Below, piece by piece: positions 8,444 through 16,866 of a stretch of DNA of 37,422 nucleotides. Both the position numbers and the translations under genes were made by a program. Below the pieces are notes generated by a model that was given only the letters and a program-made list of their open reading frames with translations, had not been told where the DNA came from and ran no database searches. Every line of letters starts with the position of its first letter. Positions within the stretch are counted from its first letter, which is position 1. Source of the DNA: Bacteroides sp. (GTDB taxonomy: Bacteria > Bacteroidota > Bacteroidia > Bacteroidales > Muribaculaceae); NCBI GenBank assembly GCA_014801875.1, contig JAAVDJ010000001.1, forward strand, positions 10,293 through 47,714. Direction: 5' to 3'.

Positions 8444-8510
8444 AGACCTTAGCCTTTAGCCTTTAGCCTTGAGCCTTGAGCCTTGAGCCTTTAGCCTTGA
8501 ACCTAGAGCC
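8444..8510. repeat. Tandem heptanucleotide array
   Basis: About ten head-to-tail 7-bp units with consensus AGCCTTG/AGCCTTT fill most of the 94-bp gap between the cotransporter stop and manC. The six units in the middle are perfect or differ only in the last base; the outer units are degenerate. The last unit touches the stop codon of the upstream gene. Confidence 0.9.
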
Positions 8511-8512
8511 TA

Positions 8513-10297
8513 TCATTCGGCATTCTGGAACTGGTGTTTCACACCCTCCACGACATTGAGCATATAGTCGCCCAGCTTCTCGGCCTCGCTGATGAGGTCC
8601 ATGAAGAAGATGCCTTCCTGATAGCCATACTCCTTATTGTTGATATTGAAGATATTGGAATCCCGCAAAGCGTTGCGCAGATTGTTGATTTCGCGTTCTT
8701 TGTTGTATGCCTGAATTATGAGGGAATCTTCAGGAGTTTCCATTTCGCGGATGATGTCCATCATGTTTTTCATGGCGCTTCCGACGAGGTCATACATTTT
8801 GTCGATTTCCTGCATGACACCCGGTGTGAATTTCACATGGTTCTGGTTCTGGCGCACGACGGCTTTCGCTACGTTGAAGCAACCGTCGGCGATTGATTCA
8901 ATCTCACTGATAACCCTGAGCATACCGGCGATTCTCATCTTACCCTCCGGGCTCAGGCGCCCTTCAGCCACACGGTTGAGGTAGTTGCCGATTTCGATAT
9001 CCATGCGGTCGGATATTTCCTCATATTTCTCAAGGCGGTTGTAGGTCTCTTCGAATTTGGAATCGTTCGGCTGGAGATGGATGATATCACGTGCCATGTT
9101 GAGCATCCTTTCTACGCGCTCAGCATAGACAGCGATCTCCTTCTGAGCCTGGGTGATGTTGAGCTCGGAGGCGGAAAGCATACCACGGCCGATATATTTG
9201 AGAGAGAAATCCTCCTCGTTGTCTTTATGTTTGGCCGGCATTATCCAGCAGACAATCTTCACATATAGCTTGGTGAACCATATCATCAGCAGGAGATTGA
9301 GGGCGTTGAAGACAGTCGGGAACATGGCCAGTCCGAAAGCGACACATGCCTGAGCTTTGGAAGTCAATCCCCCTTTCGGGTCAAGAAGGGTGGAGTCGGC
9401 CATGCCGGCCTCCTGCGCTGCTGAAATGTCAAGGGGGTTCGTGTCAGTACACCATTTCGTTATGTCAGCCACAAGCTCCATGAAGGGATGGAAAATGCAG
9501 AGCACGATGATTGAACCTATCACATTGAAGAGCACATGCCCCATGGCGGTGCGCTTGGCGGCGAGATTTCCGCTCAGCGAGGCGAGGATAGGGGTGATGG
9601 TCGTACCGATGTTTCCACCCAGAATAATGGCACATCCGAGCGTGAATGAAATCCATCCCTGGGAACACATGATCAATGTTATGGCGAAAGTAGCGGCCGA
9701 ACTTTGAGCCACCATCGTCAGGACGATGCCGAAGAAGAAGAAGATCAGCACTGAGCCGTAGCCGAGGGTTGTATAGTTGGTGACGAACTGCAACATCTCC
9801 GGATTTGCCTGAAGGTCGGGCACATACTTGCTGATGAGGTCAAGACCCATGAAGAGGAAGCAGAATCCGATAAGAAACTCACCCAGAGATTTGTAGGTGC
9901 TTTTCTTCATGAACATCATCGGCACTCCGACAGCGAGAAGGAGGATGCTGTAGTCAGAGATATTCACCTCGAAGGAGAAGGCCGAGATAATCCAGGTCGT
10001 GACCGTCGTGCCGACATTGGCACCGAAGATGACGGCCATAGACTGAGCCAGACTCATAAGGCCGGCATTCACGAAGCTCACCACCATCACAGTGGAGGCG
10101 CTCGAACTCTGTATGAGGGCAGTGATGATTATGCCCGTGAGCACACCGGTCACCCGGTTTTTGGTCATTATTCCAAGTATATTGCGCAGACGGTCGCCCG
10201 CAACTTTCTGGAGACCTTCGCTCATCACTTTCATTCCATAGAGGAAGAGGCAGACGGCTCCAAGGAGACTGATGAAGTCAATGACGGTATAATTCAT
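8513..10297 (-). CDS. Na/phosphate cotransporter with PhoU-like domain
   Basis: 594 residues. Two inverted membrane repeats carry the family signature: ALIQSSSASTVM near residue 60 and MVAQSSAATFAI near 200, each followed by a glycine-rich helix (GANVGTT, GGNIGTT). About eight to nine hydrophobic segments reach to residue ~350. The last ~200 residues are a soluble, helical PhoU-like domain. This architecture belongs to the NptA/YjbB-type Na/Pi cotransporters of the inner membrane, which import or export phosphate. It is the first gene of the minus-strand run that continues to manC. Confidence 0.92.
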   Translation of the reverse strand: MNYTVIDFISLLGAVCLFLYGMKVMSEGLQKVAGDRLRNILGIMTKNRVTGVLTGIIITALIQSSSASTVMVVSFVNAGLMSLAQSMAVIFGANVGTTVTTWIISAFSFEVNISDYSILLLAVGVPMMFMKKSTYKSLGEFLIGFCFLFMGLDLISKYVPDLQANPEMLQFVTNYTTLGYGSVLIFFFFGIVLTMVAQSSAATFAITLIMCSQGWISFTLGCAIILGGNIGTTITPILASLSGNLAAKRTAMGHVLFNVIGSIIVLCIFHPFMELVADITKWCTDTNPLDISAAQEAGMADSTLLDPKGGLTSKAQACVAFGLAMFPTVFNALNLLLMIWFTKLYVKIVCWIMPAKHKDNEEDFSLKYIGRGMLSASELNITQAQKEIAVYAERVERMLNMARDIIHLQPNDSKFEETYNRLEKYEEISDRMDIEIGNYLNRVAEGRLSPEGKMRIAGMLRVISEIESIADGCFNVAKAVVRQNQNHVKFTPGVMQEIDKMYDLVGSAMKNMMDIIREMETPEDSLIIQAYNKEREINNLRNALRDSNIFNINNKEYGYQEGIFFMDLISEAEKLGDYMLNVVEGVKHQFQNAE

Positions 10298-10550
10298 CTT
10301 GATGGGGTAAGAGGTGAATATTACGTGGAGAGAGTCGCTATGCTGAATTAACGTTTATTCAGCTAATGCGGTTTGATTGCAAAATTAATTAAAAAAAAGA
10401 AATCGCCCTAAAGAAAACGTACAAATGAAAAAGTGAGGGCGAATTTTCATCTATTTCCGATTTAATAGAGTGGGTGTGGAGAAAATGTGTTATATTCGCA
10501 AACTTATCCGGAATCAATCGGTTTCCGGAAATTAATACAGACCTTTTGAG
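10298..10550. promoter_or_regulatory. Divergent promoter region, cotransporter versus folA
   Basis: A minus-strand -7-like box TAATTTTG (10380-10387) lies about 85 nt before the cotransporter start. A plus-strand box TATATTCG (10491-10498) lies about 52 nt before the folA start and differs from TAnnTTTG by one base. The -33 elements are not clear on either side. No gene is seen in this gap. Confidence 0.4.
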
Positions 10551-11033
10551 ATGGAAGTGAATTTGATAGTGGCTGCCGGGCGCGATGGAGCAATCGGCAA
10601 AGAGGGGGATTTGATTTGGAAAATTTCTGAAGACCTGAAGCGTTTCAAACGTCTCACCATGGGCCACCCCCTCATAATGGGGCGCAAGACTTGGGAATCG
10701 CTCCCCAAGCGTCCGCTCCCCGGGCGCCTAAATATTGTCCTTAGCCGCGACAGAAATTTTATTGCCGAGGGGGCGACTGTCTGCGCAGACCCCGAAGAGG
10801 CTTTGAGGCTTGCCGGGGAAGGAAATCCTTTCGTGATGGGGGGAGCGCAGATCTACAATCTTTTTCTCCCGTTCGTCACCTGTATGTATGTCACTGAGAT
10901 TGACGCTGAATGTAAGGATGCTGACGCATATCTCGCATTCTCCTCCGATGACTGGAGAGAAAGCGAGAGTGAGCCATGGGTTACGACCCCGGATGGAATC
11001 CGTTACCGATACGTGGAATATCGCCGGAAATAA
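10551..11033 (+). CDS. folA: Dihydrofolate reductase
   Basis: Reduces dihydrofolate to tetrahydrofolate with NADPH, restoring the cofactor consumed by thymidylate synthase (thyA is at 30064). 160 residues, normal length. Family landmarks are IVAAGRDGAIGKEGDLIW (substrate/Met20 loop), the IMGRKTWESLP block around residue 42, LPGRLNIVLSR, and FVMGGAQIYNLFLP near residue 94. The start ATG at 10551 gives a correct N-terminus. The stop is followed after one base by the glycosyltransferase ATG. Confidence 0.96.
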   Translation: MEVNLIVAAGRDGAIGKEGDLIWKISEDLKRFKRLTMGHPLIMGRKTWESLPKRPLPGRLNIVLSRDRNFIAEGATVCADPEEALRLAGEGNPFVMGGAQIYNLFLPFVTCMYVTEIDAECKDADAYLAFSSDDWRESESEPWVTTPDGIRYRYVEYRRK

Positions 11034-11034
11034 C

Positions 11035-12294
11035 ATGAAAATCACGATAATCAATAAAAGCGACAGCACCGGAGGGGCGGCTGTAGTGAGTCGCCGCCTC
11101 ATGGAGGCTTTACGCGCACAGGGTGTGGATGCGCGGATGCTCGTGGCTGAGAAACTGACGGATTCCCCTTATGTAGAGAGGGCGGCCGACGCCTTGCGCC
11201 TGAAGATACCCTTCCTGAAGGAACGTCTCGGAATATTCATAGAAAATGGATTCAACAGGGAGAATCTTTTCAAGATAGACACCGGTGCAGACGGACTCCC
11301 CCTTTGGAGACATCACCTTGTTGAAGGTGCAGACGCTGTGCTGTTGAATTGGGTGAACCAGGGATTCCTCTCTTTGAAGGGTGTGGCGAAAATCGCAGCT
11401 TTTGGAAAACCGGTCATATGGACAATGCATGATATGTGGAACATGACCGGAATCTGTCATCATGCCGGAGACTGCACACATTTCCGGCAGGAATGCGGGT
11501 CGTGTTTCCTGATGGGGAACCACAGCGGACCCCACGACCTGTCGCGGCGGATATGGCTCAAGAAAAGGGATATCCTTCCTGCCTCCATCTGCTACGTGGC
11601 CGTAAGCCGCTGGCTCGCGAAAAAGGCCGGGGAAAGCTCGCTGCTAAGACATTCGCACGTGGAGGTGATTCCTAATGCTTTCCCGCTGGAAGTCATGGAA
11701 AAAGGGGAGAGGAGTGAAGGTGCTAAGCTGCGCATACTTTTCGGAGCCGCCCGCCTCGATGATCCGATAAAGGGGTTGCCAATGCTTGTGGAGATGACGA
11801 AAGTGCTCAGGCGTGACTATCCGGAGCTTGCTCCTCGTCTGGAGTTGGTGACGTTCGGAAATATCCGGGATGCGCGTAATCTGGAGGGAATAGCCATAAG
11901 CCACACTCATCTCGGAATGGTGCGCGGAGAGGAGGCACTAAGAAAAATATATGGGGAGGGGGATATCCTTGTCTCCGCCTCATCTTACGAGACTCTCCCC
12001 GGTACACTCGTTGAGGCTCAAGCATATGGATGTATCCCCGTGAGCTTCGACCGTGGAGGACAAAGCGACATCGTTGACCATCTGTCTACAGGTTGGCTCG
12101 TGCGATATTCAGACGATGTGTCCGAAGGGGGTGCGCGACTGGCGGAAGGGGTTGCGTGGGCAGCCGGCATTGCCGACAATCCCGATTCACGGCGGGAGAT
12201 GCTTGCCGGAATGCGTAAGAGCGTCAGAGACCGTTTCTCCGCCGAAGCTGTTGCGGACGCTTATCTGCGTCTCATAGTCGCCATGAAACGGTGA
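11035..12294 (+). CDS. Family-4 glycosyltransferase
   Basis: GT-B fold glycosyltransferase of 419 residues. I start it at MKITIINKSDSTGGAA (11035), one base after the folA stop; the longer open frame upstream is only an overlap with folA. The N-terminal half has GGAAVVSRRLMEAL and an early WTMHDMWNMTG segment often seen in wall/capsule transferases. The C-terminal half has the nucleotide-sugar site: ARLDDPIKGLPMLVEM and SSYETLPGTLVEAQAYGCIP with the E-x7-E glutamates. Probably transfers a sugar onto a cell-surface glycan; donor and acceptor cannot be read. Its tail overlaps a barrel remnant on the other strand by 23 bp. Confidence 0.88.
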   Translation: MKITIINKSDSTGGAAVVSRRLMEALRAQGVDARMLVAEKLTDSPYVERAADALRLKIPFLKERLGIFIENGFNRENLFKIDTGADGLPLWRHHLVEGADAVLLNWVNQGFLSLKGVAKIAAFGKPVIWTMHDMWNMTGICHHAGDCTHFRQECGSCFLMGNHSGPHDLSRRIWLKKRDILPASICYVAVSRWLAKKAGESSLLRHSHVEVIPNAFPLEVMEKGERSEGAKLRILFGAARLDDPIKGLPMLVEMTKVLRRDYPELAPRLELVTFGNIRDARNLEGIAISHTHLGMVRGEEALRKIYGEGDILVSASSYETLPGTLVEAQAYGCIPVSFDRGGQSDIVDHLSTGWLVRYSDDVSEGGARLAEGVAWAAGIADNPDSRREMLAGMRKSVRDRFSAEAVADAYLRLIVAMKR

Positions 12295-12487
12295 CGAGAT
12301 ATTCTCTTCCGCGCAATAAGGTGTAGGATTCCGTCTGTGCCATAATTCCATAGGATGAATAGCCGAACGATTTTTTACCGAGTATGTTCGTAACTGCGGC
12401 GGATATGTCTGTTTTCTTTTTTATCTTGAAGGTAAGGCGGGTGTCAAGCATCGGGACATTAACATAAATTCCCGGGAATCGTTTCAT
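12272..12487 (-). pseudogene. C-terminal stub of an outer-membrane beta-barrel
   Basis: 71 codons without a signal peptide. The sequence reads as the last strands of a TonB-receptor-like barrel: LDTRLTFKIKK, then DISAAVTNILGKKSFGYSSY, then the terminal EYLVTVSWRL with an aromatic near the end. An in-frame stop lies 6 nt before the ATG, so nothing longer remains. It directly follows the second GLPGLI gene (21 nt), the position where such operons often carry a full barrel gene. Most likely an internal deletion removed its first ~90%. It runs into the 3' end of the glycosyltransferase on the opposite strand. Confidence 0.65.
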
Positions 12488-12508
12488 TATTTATGGATTG
12501 GAGTGGTA

Positions 12509-13363
12509 TTAGTCGTGTGGATAGTCAGTTTCCGCGAAGTCGTAATGGCTTCTATGTTTAGTGGTCGTGCCCGGTTTACCGTAAGTAGCCTGCATTCTCA
12601 TTACATAATTGCCTTGCAATTCTTCCTTATTCTGACGTTTAAGTACATTTATGCGCGAACGGTATACGAATGGATCGCTATTTGTATAGATGAATATACC
12701 GACTTCCGGCACATTTTTGTCTGTAAGCCCTGTTGCTGTGAAAGAATAGTCGTGGTGGGTGTCGTAAGCTTCCAGGATGAGGCCCGGGAGGCCATAAAGT
12801 TTCCAGGGCCCCTCCTTGACAGGGATTTCCGGAGTGAACCATGCCGTCCATTCCCTGCCTCTGAACCGGCATTTGGCTGCGATACATTCATATCCCATTA
12901 TATCCTTTGTCTCATCCAGGATTTCCCATTCCGGTTTTTCCGTGTCTTCCAGGTAATACCCTCTGTCTCCTCCTATTTTATTGTAGACCAAAGTTTTTCC
13001 CTCTCTAACGTTTCTGAATACGTATTCCGATTCATGACCTCCGGGACTGTTGTAAAACTTCTGGCCCTGCGGGTTCATGGCGCGGAGCAGCTCTTCTGCC
13101 ATTTCGAAATTATTGGTCAGAAGAGAATCGTAGTAAAGTTTCTTAGGGGGATAGAACATAGCAGAAGTAGCCCCGACTCTCAGTTTCATATCTTCGGAGA
13201 AGACCTTGTTGGCCTCTCGCGCAGTGGTGTCGTATGTCCAGACTTTGTGGTAAGTGATTTCCAATAGCCCCGGCTCTTTCGGTTCAATGATTGATGCAGA
13301 CATACGTCCGAATCCAAAAATTACTGCTAAAATAGATAATTTGATATACCAGCTCATATTCAT
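12509..13363 (-). CDS. GLPGLI family exported protein
   Basis: 284 residues with an N-terminal signal peptide (cleavage probably after MSAS near residue 24). It carries the family-naming motif intact in GPWKLYGLPGLILEA (about residues 178-192), preceded by the conserved IMGYECIAAKCRFRGREWTAWFT region (about 150-172). The GLPGLI family is a Bacteroidetes group of predicted periplasmic proteins with unknown biochemical role, often encoded beside TonB-receptor-like barrels and peptide-modification genes. It sits 50 nt after the lipoprotein gene and 21 nt before a barrel stub, at the 3' end of the peptide operon. It is a diverged paralogue of the protein at 16867-17745. Confidence 0.88.
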   Translation of the reverse strand: MNMSWYIKLSILAVIFGFGRMSASIIEPKEPGLLEITYHKVWTYDTTAREANKVFSEDMKLRVGATSAMFYPPKKLYYDSLLTNNFEMAEELLRAMNPQGQKFYNSPGGHESEYVFRNVREGKTLVYNKIGGDRGYYLEDTEKPEWEILDETKDIMGYECIAAKCRFRGREWTAWFTPEIPVKEGPWKLYGLPGLILEAYDTHHDYSFTATGLTDKNVPEVGIFIYTNSDPFVYRSRINVLKRQNKEELQGNYVMRMQATYGKPGTTTKHRSHYDFAETDYPHD

Positions 13364-13413
13364 GTGTTATTTGTTGTCAGATTGATTTAGATTGTCATTG
13401 AGATATGTCAGAA

Positions 13414-14166
13414 TTACGGTTTCCCTTGAGACTTAAGTTTGTATCCCAAATCGAAATTTTTAAGAGCTGTTTTTTTGGCAATATTTGCATACCATCCTAT
13501 TATTTCTGCAAAATCCACAACGGAAGGATCTATATTGGGGTCGGTGATAGGATAGCAGGACGTGCAACCATGTCCGAAATCCTTTGATAGTTTATCCATG
13601 GCGGGAGTATGTCCCTGAACTATCCTGAGCAGGACAATTTCCCGGTTGTTGTATGGAAACCTGTAAGCGATTACGGCACGCTTCTTTTTTGTGTCTGGGA
13701 AAATATTTCCAAACATCCATCTGTCTCCTGTCGGGATAGCATCCTGAGGATCAAAAGAGAATGAATTTCTGTGCTTAGTGTCTGAGATATCATCCGGAAA
13801 AAGGATATATGATGCCGGGATGGGTTTGGAGGAATCCGGGTCGAGAGTTGCAAAAACCAGTTTCTGAAGCGGCAGGTAGAGAAGGATGGAGTCGATGGGA
13901 AGCTTGACCCCTGATATGACCTCATTTAGATATTTCTTTAGGTCCGGGTATGCATTAAGTTTAGTATCAGTGGCATATATAGGGGTTTCAGCGTCAAAGG
14001 TGCCGCTGTTGGGGTTGAAAACCCAATTCATGTCTTTATCGTAGACATAGCGTACGGAGTCTTTTACAGCCCATTCAATATTGGCCATAGTCACGGAGCG
14101 TCCGGACGAGCACGCTCCAAGCAAAAGGGATAGGAGAGCGGTCAGGAGTATAGGGTGGAATCTCAT
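13414..14166 (-). CDS. Lipoprotein of the peptide cluster, unknown function
   Basis: 250 residues with a clear lipoprotein signal (LLLGACSSG, Cys19), so it should be anchored in the cell envelope facing the periplasm. The mature part has no family I recognise. Near residue 200 it carries GHGCTSCYP, a CxxC that could bind metal or form a disulfide. It stands in the middle of the peptide operon, 79 nt after the pseudo-radical-SAM gene and 50 nt before the second GLPGLI gene. A role in handling or receiving the modified peptide is possible but is only inferred from position. Confidence 0.65.
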   Translation of the reverse strand: MRFHPILLTALLSLLLGACSSGRSVTMANIEWAVKDSVRYVYDKDMNWVFNPNSGTFDAETPIYATDTKLNAYPDLKKYLNEVISGVKLPIDSILLYLPLQKLVFATLDPDSSKPIPASYILFPDDISDTKHRNSFSFDPQDAIPTGDRWMFGNIFPDTKKKRAVIAYRFPYNNREIVLLRIVQGHTPAMDKLSKDFGHGCTSCYPITDPNIDPSVVDFAEIIGWYANIAKKTALKNFDLGYKLKSQGKP

Positions 14167-14245
14167 ATTATGTTTATTTTTTTATAGAATAATTATGATA
14201 TAAATATAAGAGAGTAATCATACTTAAAAGTTATTAAAAAATCTA

Positions 14246-15442
14246 TTAATCTTTTCCACAGTTACATTCCCATTTATAATTGGAGCGCAAATAATCTTCT
14301 ATTAAGGAAGGAGAGGGACAAAGACGTTGAAAACAACAATTTTTACATTGTGAATAATCTCGTATTCTTGTCCAAGCAAAATTACCTTTAAGTAGAATTC
14401 GTTGAAACGATTCAAATAGATTATCTAAAGAATGCATGCCTCTAGATAGTTCTAATGGAGAATAAGAGATTTCTCCATTGGGATTAACGAATATACGTCC
14501 CCAATTATTACTGTTAACAAGATTATTTTGTTTAATTGTTTGATATTTCCCACCTAGTCTTTTAAAATCGTCTAAAGACCAACTGAATAAAGATTTAATA
14601 AAAGGAATGTTATTGTTAGTTAGTACAGGATGTGCCTCAACAAAATAGCCATTTTCTATTAAACTATTATATTTTTTTACATCTTCAACACTTTGAATAC
14701 CGAGCATAATTGTTGTAATTCCCTTATTAATTCGTAAATCTTCTAAAGAGTTGGAAGTGTGGATAATAATCTTTGAACGGAGATTATTATCAACAAGAAC
14801 TCTACAAAGACCTGTATCTTCCTGTAAAGTTTCAAAAGAGTATACAGGGATAATATTTTCCGAATTATGAGAGTTCTCCAATAAGTGTTTAAACACTTCT
14901 TGTTTCAGTTCACTTATAAAAAAACGGACATATGGACTAGAAGCAGAAATTTTGGTAATAATTTCTTTCAGTCCTATTTCTGTTATTACTACTGACGAAT
15001 GCTGAGACTCCTGAGGTATTTCAATACCTGAAAGTAGTTGTATCAATCTGTGGCTGGAGGTATTTTTAAGATCTGTTATGATATAACAATCAGAAATAAG
15101 TGATCCAATCCCATATCGGGTAAATTTGATTGATTTTCGATATGCTTCAATCCCTGATATATTATTGATTTCGGAATCAAATTGTAGAGGAATCGAATCG
15201 GACTCAATAATGTCACCCATAAAGCTTTTTATGGTAGACCTGATTAATGGGGTTTTCAGATCATCATAGTTGATTTCCACAACTCTCAGATTTGAGGATA
15301 TAATACCTCGAACTATTTTTATTGAATCCAAATCATTAAAAAATAATAATTGGTCATCCAATAGATTTACTAGTAGCACGCCATTTTTAGCTACACTGAA
15401 ATACACATAAGGTTCAAGATAATAGTATAGTGATTGTTTCAT
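14246..15442 (-). CDS. Pseudo-radical-SAM partner protein (GG-Bacteroidales type)
   Basis: 398 residues, no signal peptide. The organisation recalls radical SAM/SPASM proteins, but no CxxxCxxC motif is present, so it cannot hold the SAM-cleaving cluster. A SPASM-like cysteine group survives at the C-terminus: CKNCCFQRLC (Cys366, 369, 370, 375) and CNC (393, 395). A TIM-barrel-like centre (TIMLGIQSVEDVKKYNSL; FVEAHPVLTNNN) precedes a NWGRIFVNPNGEISYSPLE segment typical of SPASM entry. From memory this fits the pseudo-rSAM family of the GG-Bacteroidales system. It starts 4 nt after the stop of the true maturase, so the two are translationally coupled and probably form a complex. Base composition is strikingly AT-rich, like the maturase gene. 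Confidence 0.8.
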   Translation of the reverse strand: MKQSLYYYLEPYVYFSVAKNGVLLVNLLDDQLLFFNDLDSIKIVRGIISSNLRVVEINYDDLKTPLIRSTIKSFMGDIIESDSIPLQFDSEINNISGIEAYRKSIKFTRYGIGSLISDCYIITDLKNTSSHRLIQLLSGIEIPQESQHSSVVITEIGLKEIITKISASSPYVRFFISELKQEVFKHLLENSHNSENIIPVYSFETLQEDTGLCRVLVDNNLRSKIIIHTSNSLEDLRINKGITTIMLGIQSVEDVKKYNSLIENGYFVEAHPVLTNNNIPFIKSLFSWSLDDFKRLGGKYQTIKQNNLVNSNNWGRIFVNPNGEISYSPLELSRGMHSLDNLFESFQRILLKGNFAWTRIRDYSQCKNCCFQRLCPSPSLIEDYLRSNYKWECNCGKD

Positions 15443-15446
15443 ATTT

Positions 15447-16859
15447 TTATAGTACTATGAGATTCTTCATTAAATTCCTTAGTTTCTCAGGATTATTTGA
15501 GAAGAAAGAGATAATCTCCTTAATGTCTCTTGGATGGTTATGCATGCAAGACTTTACTCCGTTAACATCAGATACCATACATACTGAGCAAAAGTCCCGA
15601 ATTTTACAGTCTTTGCAAAGAGGGATATATTTTGCAAATGTGTTATTGTAGGATGTTATAATATTGTCGTAGTGAATATCAATGCCATTATCCGTAATAC
15701 ATCCAAAAGTCTGCTCATTTCCGATTCTTTCGCATGGATAGATTTTCCCAGAAACCGATACAAATATTTTCCTTGAAAAGGGGATACAAGTATTGGTAGG
15801 GAATTCAGGGGACTTATTATTTATGTCTGTTTTAAAGTCACTGGAGAGTACTTCCGAGAGATTTTTGGAATATACTCTCATTAACATTTGAAACAACCAT
15901 TTCTCGTAATGTTGTAGAAATGGAGAGTGAGTTGAATACAGATTGTATTCTTCCTCAGACATTTGAGAAAATTCCTTAGCGATAGAATGATACAGACTCT
16001 TAAATTCTTTCAATCTTTCTTTATTAATTCCGAATATGTTAAGTTCGCTTATCATCGGTTTTTTATTATATCGTGATGAGATAAACGAATGAATATCTTT
16101 TACGGAATTTCTGTCATGGAGGACACTGTTGAATTTAACATTATTCTTGAAAAAATCCGGATAATTGTTATAGAGAGAATCTATATTGCCTAATACAATA
16201 TCAAAAGATTCTCGTCCATTATGAAAAACACGGTACGAGTGTCCTTTCCTATCTCCATCTAAACTTATAAGCAAATCAAAATTATTATGGACTAAAAAAT
16301 CCATATATTTATTCAAAAGGACACCATTGGTGGTCATAGAATAATAAATATGTTTGTTTGGAATAGGATGTTTTTTTGTATAATTAACAACTTTTTCTAT
16401 AAAACTAAAATTACATAATGGTTCCCCTCCATAAAATGAAATACGTAGAGAGTTGCATCCCTTGTTAGAGGAATTATCCCATAAATTCTTAAGAAAATTA
16501 TATAGTTTTACAAAATAATTAAAGGATATGTCCTTATTCTGCCGTAAGTCATAATTATTATACAGATGTCCATAACCGCAATAATGACAATTAAGATTAC
16601 AGCGGTCTGTTACCTCAAAAATGATTTGGTGTGTATTTAGGATGGAAGTTGTTAGATCTTCTTTGGTTAGGAATCTAAATTTAAAACCATCTCTTGATTT
16701 AAGTAGACCATGTTTATGTAGGTACTCAATTTTATCATCGTCATATCCAAACCATTTTATATCTTTTAGGGTGTTATTAGTGCTCTCTGCCTGTAAGGAT
16801 ATGTAGCCTGAATCTCTGTCATATATATATGTATGTCTACCAATACTAATTCTTTCCAT
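15447..16859 (-). CDS. Radical SAM/SPASM peptide maturase
   Basis: 470 residues when started at MERISIGRHTYIYDRDSG (16859), 7 nt after the GLPGLI stop; the frame is open further upstream but that part is only an overlap. Residues ~1-75 form a small domain that may grip the precursor leader. The radical SAM cluster motif is CNLNCHYC (Cys87, 91, 94), followed by SFYGGEPLCNF (SAM-binding GGE) and a barrel with ISLDG. The C-terminal SPASM domain has Cys358, 376, 387, 415, 418, 424, 427 and 438 for two auxiliary clusters. Such enzymes form thioether or carbon-carbon cross-links, or epimerise residues, in ribosomal peptides. The likely substrate is the peptide at 17871. Very AT-rich compared with its neighbours. 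Confidence 0.88.
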   Translation of the reverse strand: MERISIGRHTYIYDRDSGYISLQAESTNNTLKDIKWFGYDDDKIEYLHKHGLLKSRDGFKFRFLTKEDLTTSILNTHQIIFEVTDRCNLNCHYCGYGHLYNNYDLRQNKDISFNYFVKLYNFLKNLWDNSSNKGCNSLRISFYGGEPLCNFSFIEKVVNYTKKHPIPNKHIYYSMTTNGVLLNKYMDFLVHNNFDLLISLDGDRKGHSYRVFHNGRESFDIVLGNIDSLYNNYPDFFKNNVKFNSVLHDRNSVKDIHSFISSRYNKKPMISELNIFGINKERLKEFKSLYHSIAKEFSQMSEEEYNLYSTHSPFLQHYEKWLFQMLMRVYSKNLSEVLSSDFKTDINNKSPEFPTNTCIPFSRKIFVSVSGKIYPCERIGNEQTFGCITDNGIDIHYDNIITSYNNTFAKYIPLCKDCKIRDFCSVCMVSDVNGVKSCMHNHPRDIKEIISFFSNNPEKLRNLMKNLIVL

Positions 16860-16866
16860 TTTCGAA

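Noticed and set aside
10389..10667. 92-codon minus-strand ORF
   Set aside because: It lies across the 5' end of folA and the divergent promoter region; no family features.
10888..11034. Upstream extension of the glycosyltransferase frame into folA
   Set aside because: The frame is open by chance. A natural GT-B N-terminus (MKITIINKSD) starts at 11035, one base after the folA stop.
12503..13267. 254-codon plus-strand ORF
   Set aside because: Antisense shadow of the GLPGLI gene, which has signal peptide and motif.
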